Assembly: GCF_000226115.1 (NCBI RefSeq) | Contig: NC_016457.1 | Span: 9,362,001-9,426,000 of the forward strand | Length of the DNA stretch: 64,000 bases | From: Thermothielavioides terrestris NRRL 8126 | Lineage: Eukaryota; Ascomycota; Sordariomycetes; Sordariales; Chaetomiaceae | Direction: 5' to 3' | Notes under the pieces: generated by a model | The model's input: only the letters and a program-made list of their open reading frames with translations | What the model was told of the DNA's origin: nothing | Database searches by the model: none | Translations under genes and position numbers: made by a program | Shown here: piece after piece, positions 22,713 through 35,704 of the stretch | Numbering within the stretch: position 1 is the first letter of the stretch | Layout of the letters: each line of letters starts with the position of its first letter

Positions 22713-25294
22713 TTTTGGCAGCACAGCGCTGGATACCGACGGACGGACCCTGATAGTTATGGTGTTCTTACGCAGTGCGGGTATGATGGGAAAGACGCAA
22801 TGCCTCTCGGCCTGTCATTCCTGCTGCATGTACGCCGTTTATATTGCGCGGCAAGAAATGGTGTTCATTGTTAAGGTGTCATGGGGGCACAATGTAGGTT
22901 CGGATCCTTGTGCATCGTTCAAGGCAGCTTGCACAAAGGACTTGTCTTTCGAGATCTCGGCACAGGAACCATTATCCCCGCCGCATGCTTCTCTCAACTT
23001 GGGGTTTTGGAATCAGCGCCGCGAACCCGAGCGTTGGGGTTAGCCTCGGCCAGACACGCTGATAGTTAACGCTTGTTGGCTACAGCAAAGCAGTTACCCG
23101 GCCGTGCCACGAACAAAGAGCCGCCCATGAGGATGAGCTGTCGGATGGCTGGGGTATTGACCACTGTGTGGAGGACGACCACGGCAGCCAAGACCCTTGT
23201 TAGATGGTACCCTCGTTATGGCAGACCAACGTAGTTGTTTGCCTTGAGAGACTGACCAACCCGTGGTCTTTGTGCCGGGGCCAACAAGCAAGGCCCAACT
23301 GCGGACAGACGGATAACGCAGGTTCCGGCCGGGCAGCAAGGACCGTCGTGTTTCAGTTGCAGGAACCGTTGATCTCCCGGGCAGGGGCGTGAAGTCTCCG
23401 AAACCCATGCCAATGATGCCAGAGTGCTGAGTAGGCGCAGCGACAGCGTCCGGTGTCGAATGTCAACGTGATAGCAACAACTGGTTGCCGCACCAGTAAC
23501 AACAGCACCAAACGAGAGGTTGGTCGAGAGCGAAACAATCTGGCATCATCTTGCAACCCCTCCGATAAACCGGGCCACTTGGCACGCGGCGCGGTCCGCT
23601 GCATGCGTGAGGCGCAGGGAGTTAATGCTCGCGCCGGCGCCCGGGGTTGCCTCGCCTGCGTTGGGGGCGTCCACTCCTTTTGTCTGAGGGGACTGAGTTC
23701 GGGCTGTTCGACCTGGGCTTCTCGGTCTCACGAGGGGGCCGGCGTTATTTTACACAGGTGTGAAGTTATCGGTACCATGTGTGAATCTCCTCCAAAGCAG
23801 CCCTCACGTAGAGTGTGGGAGGAGCCTGGCATGCCAAGGCACGCTTGAAACGGGAGGCGTTTGGGCCCACCCAGTCAGTCAGGTAGCTCGCCAAAACACC
23901 GTGCCACTCGCGTCTCCTCTTGTCTCGCATTTTGGCACAAGCAATCCCTGGTCGGAGTACCGCCGTACACTAGTGGTACACCAGTGGTCGTCAGCACTTC
24001 CGAGCCATGTGCAGAGCACGTGTGATGTCGCATTGGCCGAAAGCTGTTAGTGAGGACTGAGACCATCTCTCAGGTACGGATGGCAGCAGTGTTGTTCCAA
24101 ACGCAGATCCACTGATAATCAGTTATCTGACTCCCCTGGACGATGGGGTAGGTGGGGTGCCTCGAAGACTGAGCTGCCCGTTTAGGCCACTGTGTGGGCA
24201 TCGTCAACGCCCGCACTGTATGGAATCTTCTCGCCGTATGTGGCACGGTACATGGAAAAGGGGCATGAGCATTAATCGACGGCAAGCTTTCTCGAAGCTG
24301 AACAATGCTGGGATTCTCATCATGTGCGAACGAGGTGTCCGGTACTCTGTACCTACCGTGGTCTGGGAACTGCCGGTCTGCACCGTAACTTACGGATACC
24401 CCCTCGCCATGATGTCGGGTGCCTTACACTACGGAAGACACTGGTACCTTAGGTACCTCTGAGGTTATGACGCGGCAGTGCGTCACCTATGACTCGAGGC
24501 TATCAACGTGCCCGTTTGGTGCAGAGAGGAGCCGCCTGCCCATGCTCGTGCAGGTGCTTAAAACAGGCGTCGTACCACGCAGGTACATAGTGTATGGACA
24601 TCCAGATGCAGAAGGCCCAAGGGGCACAGCATGGCATGCTGCGGAATTGACTCAGATTGCGGACACAAAAGGAACCGCTGCGCCGGGCCCAGATCTCAGC
24701 ACCATCTGCTTGGCCCCCTTTTGAACGGACGAAAAGGTGCATGCGCCCTCGGCCACGTTCTCGCAATTCAATTTTTGCGTCACTTTCGTCACTGTTGCCC
24801 AATTGACCACTCAGAACACGGTAACATGCGCGAACCAAACAGCTTTTTCCCTGTGACACCGCGCCTCGTCCAGCTGGAAGGAGAAAGCTGAGTGGAATTT
24901 GAGTGCCTCTTGGAAGCAAATGGACCTTGGATCATCAAACTTCCCCAGTTGGCCATTCCAGCAGGTTCCCAACCAAGTCGAACCAAAAGGACGCTTGCTG
25001 GAGCCGGTGGAGAGATTATTGGCCAGACACGACGAATTGAGCTTGAGCTAGCGCAGCGCGCGGGCCAGCAGCAGCCAACGGCAGCCAACAACAGGACACG
25101 GAGCCCGCATTAACGCCAGTTACGGCATCCCACACGCTCGGCTGATTGCCCGATTCCCTGCCGCCTGCAGTAGCCTGCAGTCACACGAAGCCACGCACTG
25201 TCTCGGTTTCCCCTGGCTTCTGCCGTGAAGCCCTCGCGCCTTGCCTCGATTCGGCTGGCTGCTCCTTGCGCTCGCTCGTTTGGATGAGGAGCGA
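22713..25294. other. Gene-poor stretch of 2.6 kb
   Basis: Many short frames occur on both strands, but none has coding composition, recognisable motifs or consistent splice sites. Confidence 0.45.
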
Positions 25295-28200
25295 ATGGAG
25301 CCGCCTCCCGCCATGTCCTCCTTCCGCCCCGCCGTCACACCCCCGTCGACCTCAGTCTATCCGCATCCCGTGCATCCTGCCGCTGCACCGCCCACGGCTT
25401 TCCGCCCAAACCCGCCGCGGTCGTCGTCCCTCGCTGGCGCCGCCAGCTCCCAACGCACAGCGTCCCTCTTACCGCCCGCGAGAATTGCGGGGGACCCGGC
25501 GGCTCCACACGCCGCCGCTCCGCTCGACACCGACCTGTTCAGCAACCCAAGACCGGCGCCCAAGATCCCCGACTCGGCAAGAGAGGTCGACTCGAGACAC
25601 AAGCGGGGCCATTCGCGCTCGAGCAGTCTGGGCGGCTTGAGCGACACCCTACGAAACCTCAACCGCTGGTCGGCCTCCACGACATCGAGCCGCGCCTCCA
25701 ACGCAACTACCGGCTTCGCCCGGGGCGTGAGTGCGGAGGCGTTAGGGCCAGTCTTCAGCTCACCTGGCAGGAAGCTACACAAGCGAAGGCCGTCAACTTC
25801 AAGCGGGTCTCCTCCGTCGTCCCTCCCGTCGAGATCCCGGGCCGAGTCACCACCCGCGGCCCCGGCACCCATCCCTCCGTTGCAAAGTCTGCCCCGGATT
25901 TCGGCTGGCCCCTCGCTGGAGCACGAGGTCCTCGAGTCTAATGCGCTAAGAAGTTTCTCCCCGACGAAGTCGCCGCCCCAACAAGACGTTGAACCGTCGA
26001 GTAAGGATAGCGGCGCGTTATGGGATGGACAGTCGCGAGCTCCCGAAGTCGAACAGGGTTTGTCATCGCATACGCCCGGCTACACCACCACCGCCGTCGA
26101 CCAGAGACAACATTCCGAGATGATTGCCCACGAGCCCACCATGCACTACACGCAGAATGGACAGGCCATTGGTCACTCGCGCAGCAGGTCGCCGGGGGCG
26201 AAGGGCGGCGTTGACGCCACTTCGTCCTCCAGAAGCCGAGAGAAGGAACGCGACCGAGATCGAGAGCGCGAGCGCGAGCGCGCTGGCAAGCCCCCGTCCC
26301 AGAAAGCGATGTTGTCAAAAGCGCTCCAAGAGGCCAACACCGCAGTCCAACTGGACAATGCGCAAAATTTTGAAGGCGCCAGGAGAGCGTACTCCGAGGC
26401 ATGTAAACTGCTCCAGCAAGTCTTGCTCCGGACGCCCGGGGAGGAGGATCGACGGAAACTGGAGGCTATCGTACGTTTTCCCCACCCTGCTTCTTGGGAT
26501 GTTTTTTTCCCTCCTCTCTGCATGCTCTGACACTGTTCTTCGCGACCGGCAGCACAACACCTACCGCGGGCGCGTCATGGAGCTTGACGAGCAGCTCGTA
26601 GACATGGAGCCCGAGGGCAAGGCGTTGCCCAACCGCCCGGAAAGCGACGATCTTCATAGCATGGTGAGCGCACAGGCAGAAGAGGAAGACGAGTATGCTC
26701 GCGCGCTCGCAGCCGCAAGGGCCGGAATCTACGAGGCCGAGTATGCCCCACAATCTAGTCACGCTGTTCAGGAACCGGTTACGAATCCACGGCCTCCTTC
26801 CAGGGCTGCACCCACCGTATCCGCGGACCTGCCGCAAAGACCACGGGAGGGATCTACATCTACATCCCATCTAACCCAGCAGTACTCCCTGCAGTCGGCG
26901 TTCTCGAAGGCAAGGTACAACAACGGCTCGTCCCTCCGGCCTCCGGCGGACAGCGCTTACATGCCTCCGCCCCTGTCGCCCCGACGCCCGCCGTCTGCGG
27001 CTAGGGCATCCCCGCCTCCGCCCGAGCAGGAGAGCCCTCGGAGAGCGGTTCGTCCCGCTGTTCCAGAGTCTAGTGGTCGGTTATCCCGGCAGGGGGCTTC
27101 GGGACATCTCCGCGCAAACAGTCACGAGTCTATCTCGTGGCTTGACCCAATCGACGAGTCAGAGCGGTCGAGCGTGACCTCGATGCATTCACGGTCATCG
27201 TCTAGGATCAGGAGGAAACACATACGAACGGCGAGCGGGGCAACTGAGGCGGAATTCGACGCCGCTCTGGACGACGCGATCGAGGCCGCATACGACGATG
27301 GATACGAGCCGGAATCGCAATATGTCGGCCATACCTACCATGACGAGGGCGGAGACCCGCTTCAAGACACACTGCGACGGGTGGAGAGGGCGAGGGAGCT
27401 CGTGCGGGAATCGGAGAGAGAGGCGCTTGAACTCGCAAACGAGAGAGAGAAACGGCTCCGGTTGCAACAACAGCTCGAGGACGAGGAGTACAGGAGGCAG
27501 GAAGCGATAGGCGAGGACTTCTACGATGAGAGTAATGATTCGGAGGAGGAGGAACGGCTGTTGGAGGAGATGACAAAGGGCAACGTGATCGAGGACTTCA
27601 CCATGGCGGGCAGGTCCCGGCCGCCCGTTCCGCGCGAGTCGGACTCGAGCGGGACGACGAGCCGCACTTGGCACAGCTCCACGGCTTCGAATCCGCCCAC
27701 GGCCACGACGGTTCTCACCCCGGTGAGCGAGGACCGCATTCCTCCGCAGCCGTCAGTGCCGTTGCCGGCCCTCCCGGCACAGGCAGCACCCCAAACGTCC
27801 CCTCCACTGACTTCGGCGGGCTCCGGGCAAACCGTGCGCAGTCGCCGGCTTTCTGGCCAGAATCCGAAGGAGCTCAAGATCGAGACGACCAAGCTGGCTC
27901 CGGCGGCGCCGGCGGCTCCGGCAACAGCAGGTGGCACGACCCCGTCCCAGCCGAAACCGGGAAGCTACATCGTGCAGCAGCGCCAGGCCCTCTCAGCGGG
28001 CGCTAATCGTACGTTGGGTCCGTTCACATCGCGGCCAGGGCCGTCGCCTATTCCAGGGATCCCCGGAGAGGAACCAGACAAAGGCCCCCTACCGCCGACG
28101 GCCTCCTCCCAAGAAGAGTACCCGCGCGTGGGCACGCCTTCGGTGGTGCGGCCCGGGCTGCGGAGCAACTACTCGTCGTCGAGCTTGAAGAGCATGAAGT

Positions 28201-29435
28201 CGCGCAACTTGTCGATTTCTCACCTGGACGAGACAGCAGCAGACACCTCGCCCGGGACGCCCTTGACCACGCAGTTCAGTGCGCGGCTGCCCGCCGTTCC
28301 GGCTTTGCCGCCGGGCATTAAGGACCGCGCCAACAGCACCACCACGGGCGGGCTGCACCTTTTTGACAATCACTTCCACTCGTTCGAAACGCCGGGGACG
28401 CCGAACCCGCTCATGCCCGACGCGCCGGTGCCGCTCGAGCCCTGCCCCAACGAGATGATGCTGCGCCCGTTCTGGCTGATGCGCTGCATGTACCAGACGC
28501 TCTGCCACCCGCGCGGCGGCTACATCAGCACCAAGCTGTTCGTGCCGCGCGACGCGTGGCGCGTCAAGGGCGTCAAGCTCAAGAACGTGGAGGACAAGAT
28601 CGCGAACTGCGACCTGCTGACGGCGGCGCTGCAGAAGCTGGGCCGCGTCGACACGTGCGACGCCGACGCCGTGCTCGAGGAGATGCAGTCGCTCGAGGGC
28701 GTGCTGGAGCAGGTGCAGGCGACGCTGGCGCGCAAGCTCGGCAGCGAGGTCGGCGTGCAGGGCGCCAGCGCCATGCTCAAGGACGCGAGCGCCGCCGAGG
28801 CCGACGCCGCCGCCATGCCGCGCTCGGCCAGCGTCGCCGGCAAGGCCAGCAGCTTCTCCTGGCGCCGGCTGCGCAGCAAGAACAGCTCGGCAAACCTGCC
28901 CGGCCTGGCCTCGGCGTACGGCGGCAAGGGCGGCAGCGGCGGCGGCGGCGGCGCAGCCAGCACGACGAACCTCAGCGATGGCTCCGGCGGCAAGGACGCC
29001 TCCCCGGCGCTGGCCAGCCTGCCCATGACGGACCACCCGACCAGCCGGCCGCCGAAGCGGGACGTGGCCAGCGTGCAGTTCACCGGGCCCAACGCGAACT
29101 ACATGGCCTCGCTGGCGAGATTGTTCGATGCCGCGCAGACGGTTGGTGAGTACACCCCCCTCCTCTCCCCAACACCCACACGCGCGCGCACTCGCGAGTG
29201 AATCAAGACTGGGTCAACTGACACGGTGCTTCTCTTCTTGCAAACAGACCAGATCGCGCGGCAGGTGGAGGACCCGGGCCTGCGGCACGCCGACAAGACG
29301 CAGGTCGGGCTCGAGCTGTGCGCGCGGCACGCGGCCGAGTTCTTCGCCTTCTACGTGTGCCGGTTCGCGCTGGCCGACATGATGCTGCTGCTGGACAAGT
29401 TCCTCAAGCGCGGCAGCGAGTGGGTGCTCGCGTAA
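25295..29435 (+). CDS. Large MIT-domain protein (1318 aa)
   Basis: Three exons, 25295-26470, 26553-29145 and 29248-29435; intron donors are gtacgt and gtgagt and both phases fit. The first 330 residues are Ser/Pro-rich and disordered, with an Arg/Asp/Glu repeat (KERDRDRERERERAG). At about 335-415 lies a helical MIT (microtubule-interacting and transport) domain. It begins KAMLSKALQEANTAVQLDNA, and an intron falls inside its third helix. MIT domains bind ESCRT-III-type tails, so a role in endosomal sorting or a related membrane process is likely. A coiled-coil, acidic stretch follows at about 640-760 (REALELANEREKRLRLQQQL). The C-terminal 300 residues form a second conserved region with MMLRPFWLMRCMYQTLCHPR and a helical terminus. 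The first ATG of the frame was chosen; another lies six codons later. Confidence 0.85.
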
Positions 29436-30192
29436 AGCGTTCACTTTGTCGGTTTGTCGGTTTTGTTCCAGCCCACCGTGGTGTTGTCACGAATACGACG
29501 CGGGGAGTGTGGCTGGTGTGGTGAAGGATAGAGGAGGTTTGCATGGAACGGAGGAGGGGAGAGACGTTACATGGACTTTGGAAGAGAGAGAGAGATGTGT
29601 GGTGTCTGTCCGGTGGGGAGCAGATGAGCACCACGACCTACGCCGCACGCACATGCTGCGTGAAGATGGCTGATATGGCTGCCTGTATAATTGACATGTG
29701 GACGAGGAATGTTGGGGTTGGTGAGGGGGCGAAGACGGTGGAGAAAGGTATCCGGCCCTGACACTTAGTTAGACGGCTCCAGGTTTTGTGTTTGGTTGCT
29801 TGTTCGGCGCTGCCGCCTTGGGCAGACCGCTAAGGGGTGAGGTGGAAAGGGCGTACATTCCTTGCTCGAAGTGGCTGTATATAGTTCGCTATCTTGTTCA
29901 TAACGTTGACAACCATTGTATTGTAGCCCCTGTGCAGTTGTGACTCCGAATCCGCCCCTTGTGAGCGATTGTCCTGATTCGGCACCGGCTTAGTGGCACG
30001 GTGTTGGCACTGTGTTGGTCCCTCACTGCTGGGTGGGCACGTTGATAAGATAAGGAGAGTCTCGCGATCTTCGCATCGAGTGCACCATCAATTTTCGGGG
30101 CGCGGTATTCCGTATCCCGAACCCAAGACACGAAACCGCCACACACGCCCGCTCCAGCACAGCGTCTTGCATGACCTCGGAGCGCCAATTGG
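29436..30192. other. Intergenic
   Basis: 3' flank of the MIT gene and promoter of the following GTPase gene. Nothing specific is recognised. Confidence 0.5.
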
Positions 30193-32555
30193 ATGCTGGG
30201 CGCGCCGGGTCTGGACACACGGATGGGACCATGGCTGCGGCGCGTGCGATGGGCGCCGCTCCTGGCCGTGCGGCAGCGAGGGGGAGCAGCAGGACGGCGA
30301 GGAGGTAGCCTGGGCACCGTGAGGTGGTGCTCGGCTGCGAGGATACCAACATCTTCCCTGGGATGCGCTCTCCCTGCCACCCTGCCGGTACAAACGCGGC
30401 AACCATGGCACCGACACCGGCACCAGCTCCGAGAATCACGTCTTCTACAACAGCACCGCCCCGCCAGCACCGCCAGCAGCAGTCCGGCTGTCAAGGACAG
30501 CCCCGAGCAGCGCCGCGCTGCCGAGCTCGAGAAGCGCATCGCCGCCATCCCCATCGAGCGTTACCGCAACTTCTGCATTGTCGCCCACATCGACCACGGA
30601 AAGAGCACCCTCAGCGACCGTCTGCTCGAGCACACGGGCACCATCTCGCCAAGCGACGACAACAAGCAGATCCTCGTTCGTCCCTTCACGATGCCTCCTC
30701 TTCAAATACCCCCCCGGCAGGCTCTACTAACCACCATCCGCGCATCTCCGCCGGCAGGACAAACTCGACGTCGAGCGCGAACGCGGCATCACCGTCAAGG
30801 CGCAGACCTGCACCATGATCTACCGCCACCCGGCCTCGGGGCTCGACTACCTGCTCCACCTCGTCGACACGCCGGGCCACGTCGACTTCCGCGCCGAGGT
30901 GACTCGTTCGTACGCGTCGTGCGGCGGCGCCCTGCTGCTGGTCGACGCCTCGCAGGGCGTGCAGGCCCAGACCGTCGCCAACTTCTACCTCGCCTTCGCC
31001 CAGGGCCTGGCCCTCGTGCCCGTGGTCAACAAGATCGACCTGCCGACGGCCGACGTCGAGCGCGCGCTGGCCCAGCTGGAGAGCAGCTTCGAGCTGGATA
31101 CCAGCATTGCCGTGCGGGTGAGCGCCAAGACGGGGCAGGGCGTTGGGGACATCCTGCCCGCGGTCATCGAGCATGTCCCCGCGCCGGTGGGGGACACGGC
31201 GAAGCCGTTGAAGATGTTGCTGGTCGATTCGTGGTACGATACGTTCAGGGGCGTCGTGTTGCTGGTCCGGGTGTTCGACGGCACGGTGAAGGCGGGGGAT
31301 AAGCTGGTGAGTTTGGGGACGGGCAACCAGTACACGGTGGGCGAGGTCGGCATCCAGTATCCGAACCAGGTGCCGCAGCGGGTGCTGCGCGCGGGGCAGG
31401 TCGGGTACGTGTTCTTCAACCCGGGCATGAAGAGGATCCAGGACGCCAAGATGGGCGACACGTTCACGACGGTCGGCGCCGAGGACGCGGTCGAGCCGTA
31501 CCCGGGCTTCGAGGAGCCCAAGCCGATGGTGTTCGTGGCGGCGTTCCCGACCGACCAGGGCGACTACAACAAGCTGGCCGACAGCATCGGGCAGCTGGTG
31601 CTCAACGACCGCAGCGTGACGCTGCAGAAGGACTTCTCGGAGGCGCTCGGCGCCGGCTGGCGGCTGGGCTTCCTCGGCAGCCTGCACTGCTCCGTCTTCC
31701 AGGACCGGCTGCGCCAGGAGCACGGCGCCGACATCATCATCACGGAGCCCGCCGTGCCGACCAAGATCGTCTGGTCCGACGGCGGCGGCGAGACCGTCAT
31801 CACCAACCCGGCCGAGTTTCCCGACACCGACGACGTGCGCATGCGCCGCGCCACCGTCTACGAGCCCTTCGTCAGCGCCACCATCACCCTGCCGGAGGAG
31901 TACCTCGGCCGCGTGATCGAGATCTGCGAGGCCGCCCGCGGCGAGCAGAAGAGCATCGAGTACTTCCAGGCCACCCAGGTCATCCTCAAGTACGACGTGC
32001 CCATGGCCAGCCTGGTCGACGACCTGTTCGGCAAGCTCAAGGGCGCCACCAAGGGCTACGCCACGCTTGACTACGAGGACGCCGGCTGGCGCGAGAGCAG
32101 GCTTGTCAAGCTGAACTTGCTCGTCAACAAGAAGCCTGTCGACGCCATCGCTCGCGTCGTGCACGCCAGCCAGGTCGACCGGCTCGGCAGGCAGTGGGTG
32201 ACTAAGTTCAAGGAGCACGTCGAGCGGCAGATGTTTGGTGCGTTTTTTTTTCTTTTTTTCCTACTCTCTCTTTTCTTCTTCTTCTTTCTTCTCCCCGTGT
32301 TTTCGTTTTTCTCTACCTGCTAACTGGGATGCACGCTCTACAGAAGTCGTCATCCAGGCCGCCTCCGGCAAGCGCATCGTCGCGCGCGAGACCATCAAGC
32401 CCTTCCGCAAGGACGTCCTGGCCAAGCTGCACGCCAGCGACATCACCCGCCGCAGGAAGCTGCTCGAGAAGCAGAAGGCCGGGCGCAAGCGGCTGCGGGC
32501 CGTCGGCAATGTTGTTATTGAGCAGTCTGCGTTTCAGAAGTTCTTAGCGAAGTGA
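30193..32555 (+). CDS. GUF1: Mitochondrial translation factor Guf1 (EF4/LepA family GTPase)
   Basis: Exons 30193-30675, 30758-32237 and 32344-32555 encode about 724 aa. The last intron is strikingly pyrimidine-rich. Translation GTPase motifs are complete: P-loop AHIDHGKST at 131-139, switch block [11 protein letters not shown] near 168-178, DTPGHVDF at 198-205 and NKID at 252-255. The C-terminal half matches LepA/EF4 ([32 protein letters not shown] block; terminal Lys/Arg-rich [20 protein letters not shown]). The enzyme back-translocates or remodels stalled mitochondrial ribosomes. The first 110 residues are Arg/Ser/Ala-rich with almost no acidic residues, fitting a mitochondrial presequence, but they are long. 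The true start could be the second in-frame ATG at 30223, or the 5' end may contain an unrecognised intron. Confidence 0.93.
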
Positions 32556-33348
32556 GAGGGGGGGGGGATGTATGACTATGTAGAACGGTGGGAGTGTAAG
32601 TGTAGATGTGTTTTTGATGTGTGCATAGATGTGTAACGGGCGTTTGGTTGGACTGGGAGACAATCGATGGGTTGGACGGGGTGTTTGCGGTCCTGGACAG
32701 GGGTGACCCCTTTTTTTGAGCCTCGTTTACCACTCCCTGCTGAAATGTTTGGAGTTGAACCTGCCCTGCTTGGCGCCTCAATCCTCTTACCAGCGGAGGG
32801 GATGTATAAAGATCATCGCTGCATGGAACGAGTCCTGATCCGATCAGAGGAAGTGCAGTGTCAAGTTCTTGGTTCGACCATGACGGTGTTGTGGTCGCGG
32901 TCAACGGAGGGAACCTAAAAGCCCGGACAGCCAAGTTAGAGCGGAACTTGGCGAAGCTGACACGCATTGTCCTCCCGAGCATGCTGGTTCCATCTGACGC
33001 TGGTTTCGTTTTCACGAGGCTAGGTTGTTTACTGGCCAAGAGGCCAAGCCCGGGTTTTGGGACCTCCCTTCCGTCGCGGAGAGATGATCAATGCCCGATG
33101 CAGAATTGCTTCCCGGCCGGCGGTTATGGTTGATAGTGTAGGCGAGCCCTGCTCGGGCCATGCCAGCCCATGGCGGGTGTGCTTCGATCACGCCGGGTCT
33201 TTGGACAAAAGCATAGGCCGAGATCCCTGTGGGGATGTGAATTCCGATCAAAGGCCGAGCCGGCTAGGCACGCGTTTCTTGGATCGGGGGTTGCAATGTT
33301 GCTGCTGTGGTCGGCGTATCCTCCGCGTGTGATACGACTGATTCTTGA
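32556..33348. other. Intergenic
   Basis: 3' flank of the Guf1 gene and distal upstream region of the xylanase gene. No coding frame is supported. Confidence 0.5.
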
Positions 33349-33872
33349 CTGGGGGAAATACTTCCACTAAATAGGCACGCCCGGACGCCGTCTGGGGTTG
33401 TAGCCCATTGGGGCGGATAACTGGCGGAAGTACAAGTTGTATAGGGGCATGACGCTGGCGGAGGAATGTGGATATAGGGTGCCGTGTGTATAGATGAAAC
33501 GGAATTTGGAAGAAACGGGATCGCCCTTGACAAGCCATCTTTAACCGTCTTGTCGATGGGGCGGCTAAAGATAAATTTGGAGAAACAGCTGCTGCACTGC
33601 ATTGTGGGGGCCCACACCTTTGCCGGCGCCGTGGGGCCCAATCCAGCTTTGAGTCTCTGGGCCTGGTGTAAGGGGAAAGTAGAGGCGGAAATCATCAAGG
33701 CACGGAAAAGACGGCTGCGGCCTGTCGGTTCCGAGACTGGGGTCGTGGAAGGACCTGGGATTCGGAGAATTACTCAGGTGGATATGCTCAGCTCCGAAGG
33801 GCGTTATACCGTACCATACTCAGTCTCGACGTGTGGGATGGGTCCCTGGAAATTGCCAGAGGACTATATATA
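33349..33872 (+). promoter_or_regulatory. Xylanase promoter with XlnR-type, CreA-type and TATA sites
   Basis: GGCTAAA, the consensus of the xylanase activator XlnR/Xyr1, is at 33563-33569, about 405 bp before the ATG. CreA-type SYGGRG motifs are at 33349-33354 (CTGGGG), 33604-33609 (GTGGGG) and 33737-33742 (CTGGGG). A TATATATA box is at 33865-33872, about 100 bp before the ATG. The pattern fits xylose/xylan induction and glucose repression; binding is inferred from motifs only. Confidence 0.6.
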
Positions 33873-33973
33873 CCAAATTCCCCCTCGCGATTCTCGTCCG
33901 CTGGCTCCCGTTCCGCACGAGGCATCCCGTCCCGCATCCATACATCTCAGTTCTGTACTCAGTCGCCGTCACC

Positions 33974-35094
33974 ATGAAGGCCGGTCTCATGCTTCTGTTG
34001 GCGCCGCTCGCCGTCTCGGCAGCGCCGGCGCTGGACAGCCGCCAGGCTTCGCAGAGCATCGACAAGCTGTTCAAGGCCAAGGGCAAGCACTACTTCGGCA
34101 CCTGCACCGACCAGGGCCGCCTCCAGGCGGGCAAGAACGCGGCCATTATCGATGCCGACTTCGGCCAGGTGACGCCCGAGAACAGCATGAAGTGGGAGAG
34201 CATCCACCCGCAGCAGAACACGTACAGCTGGGGCCAGGCCGACTACCTCGTCAACTGGGCCACCCAGCACAACAAGACCATCCGCGGCCACACCTTTGTC
34301 TGGCACTCGCAGCTCGCCGGCTGGGTCCAGAACATCAGGGACAAGAACACCTTGACCAAGACGCTGCAGGACCACATCACGACCGTCATGACGCGCTACA
34401 AGGGCAAGATCTACGGATACGTATGTCTCATCAACCCAGCCTTTTCTTCCCTTCCAGCTGAGCGTTTTGCGCCTCCCCGGAACAGGACGTGTGCAACGAG
34501 ATCTTCAACGAGGACGGCAGCCTGCGCAGCAGCATCTGGTCGCAAGTGCTGGGCGAGGACGTGGTCAGCATCGCGTTCAACGCGGCGCGCGCGGCCGACC
34601 CGAACGCCAAGCTGTACATCAACGACTACAACCTGGACAGCCCGAGCGCGGCCAAGCTGACCAACGGCATGGTGGCGCACGTCAAGAAGTGGCTGGCGGC
34701 CAACATCCCCATCGACGGCATCGGCACGCAGGGCCACATCACCAGCGGCCAGGGCAGCGGCCTGGCCGGCGCCATCAAGGCGCTCGCCGCCTCGGGCGTC
34801 GGCGAGGTCGCCGTCACCGAGCTGGACATCCAGGGCAACAACGCCAACGACTACACCGCCGTCACCAAGGGCTGCCTCGACGAGCCCAAGTGCATCGGCA
34901 TCACCGTCTGGGGCGTCCGTGATCCGGTGGGTGTTTTTTTCCCGTCCCGTTCTTGTGCGGTGTGTCTGGTGGCTGACTGTGATCTTCTTTCTCTGCAGGA
35001 CTCGTGGCGGCCGCAGGGTAACCCGCTGCTCTTCGACAGCAACTACCAGCCCAAGGCTGCCTACAACGCCATTGTCCAGCTGCTGTCTCAGTAA
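33974..35094 (+). CDS. Secreted endo-1,4-beta-xylanase, GH10
   Basis: Exons 33974-34420, 34486-34926 and 34999-35094 encode 327 aa. A signal peptide of about 17 residues ([18 protein letters not shown]) is followed by a short segment ending in Arg that may be a propeptide. The remainder is a complete GH10 barrel. The acid/base Glu is in the motif DVCNEIFNE (about residue 154) and the nucleophile Glu in VAVTELDI (about residue 261). Substrate-contact landmarks are [27 protein letters not shown] and [15 protein letters not shown]. Intron 1 falls immediately before the catalytic motif. There is no carbohydrate-binding module or linker, so this is a single-domain enzyme acting on soluble or exposed xylan outside the cell. 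The family is unambiguous. Confidence 0.96.
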
Positions 35095-35704
35095 ACTTGG
35101 GACACAGCTATCGTCAGGTCGTGTGGCGGGGACAGAACACTGTTTCGGTGGCAACCGTAGGTAGAAATTGGACGAAAATATGAGCGCTGGCTATTTTGCC
35201 TTGTGAATACCGTCCGTCTGTTTCTGGGAACCAGGCGTCCAGTGCGGAGTGCATGCCAGCATTGCGAGACGAAAACTCATGCTCGTTTCCACATTTCTCC
35301 GTGTAGGAGCCACGCCGTCTCTGGTTGGCTTTTGCCCCTGACCAGAGTTGCTGGGCACGCACGTAAGGCATTCTCACGAAGATGATAACGTTAGTCACGG
35401 ATAGTTAAGAAGTGTCCGGCTTGGCATTTGGGGCTGTGCGTCCCCCAGTCCCCCAGCAGCCAATGTGAGCCCTAGGCGGGTTGCTACGCCGCATTTGACG
35501 CTCATGCATCTAGCCGAGCGGAGGCGGGAGGAGGCGTTTTTGACTCAGCCCTCACTGGTCACCGAGGGAGTGACTTGGGGGCTCGCATGACCTCAGAATC
35601 CCGAGTGCCAGCAGGGTACGGCGCACACCGTTTCGTCGACCCTACTCAGCTCATCCATTATTCAAGTTTCATCTCTGTCGAAATCACACATAGGCCTTTG
35701 CCCT
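35095..35704. other. Intergenic
   Basis: 3' flank of the xylanase gene and promoter of the membrane-protein gene. Nothing specific is seen. Confidence 0.5.

Noticed and set aside
28089..29036. 315-codon minus-strand frame antisense to the MIT gene
   Set aside because: It is a GC-driven shadow, Ala/Arg/Val/His-rich without structure; the sense strand carries the conserved C-terminal region.
30686..32218. 510-codon minus-strand frame antisense to the Guf1 gene
   Set aside because: It is a shadow of the GC-rich sense gene: Val/Asp/Leu/Gly-dominated composition and no motifs.
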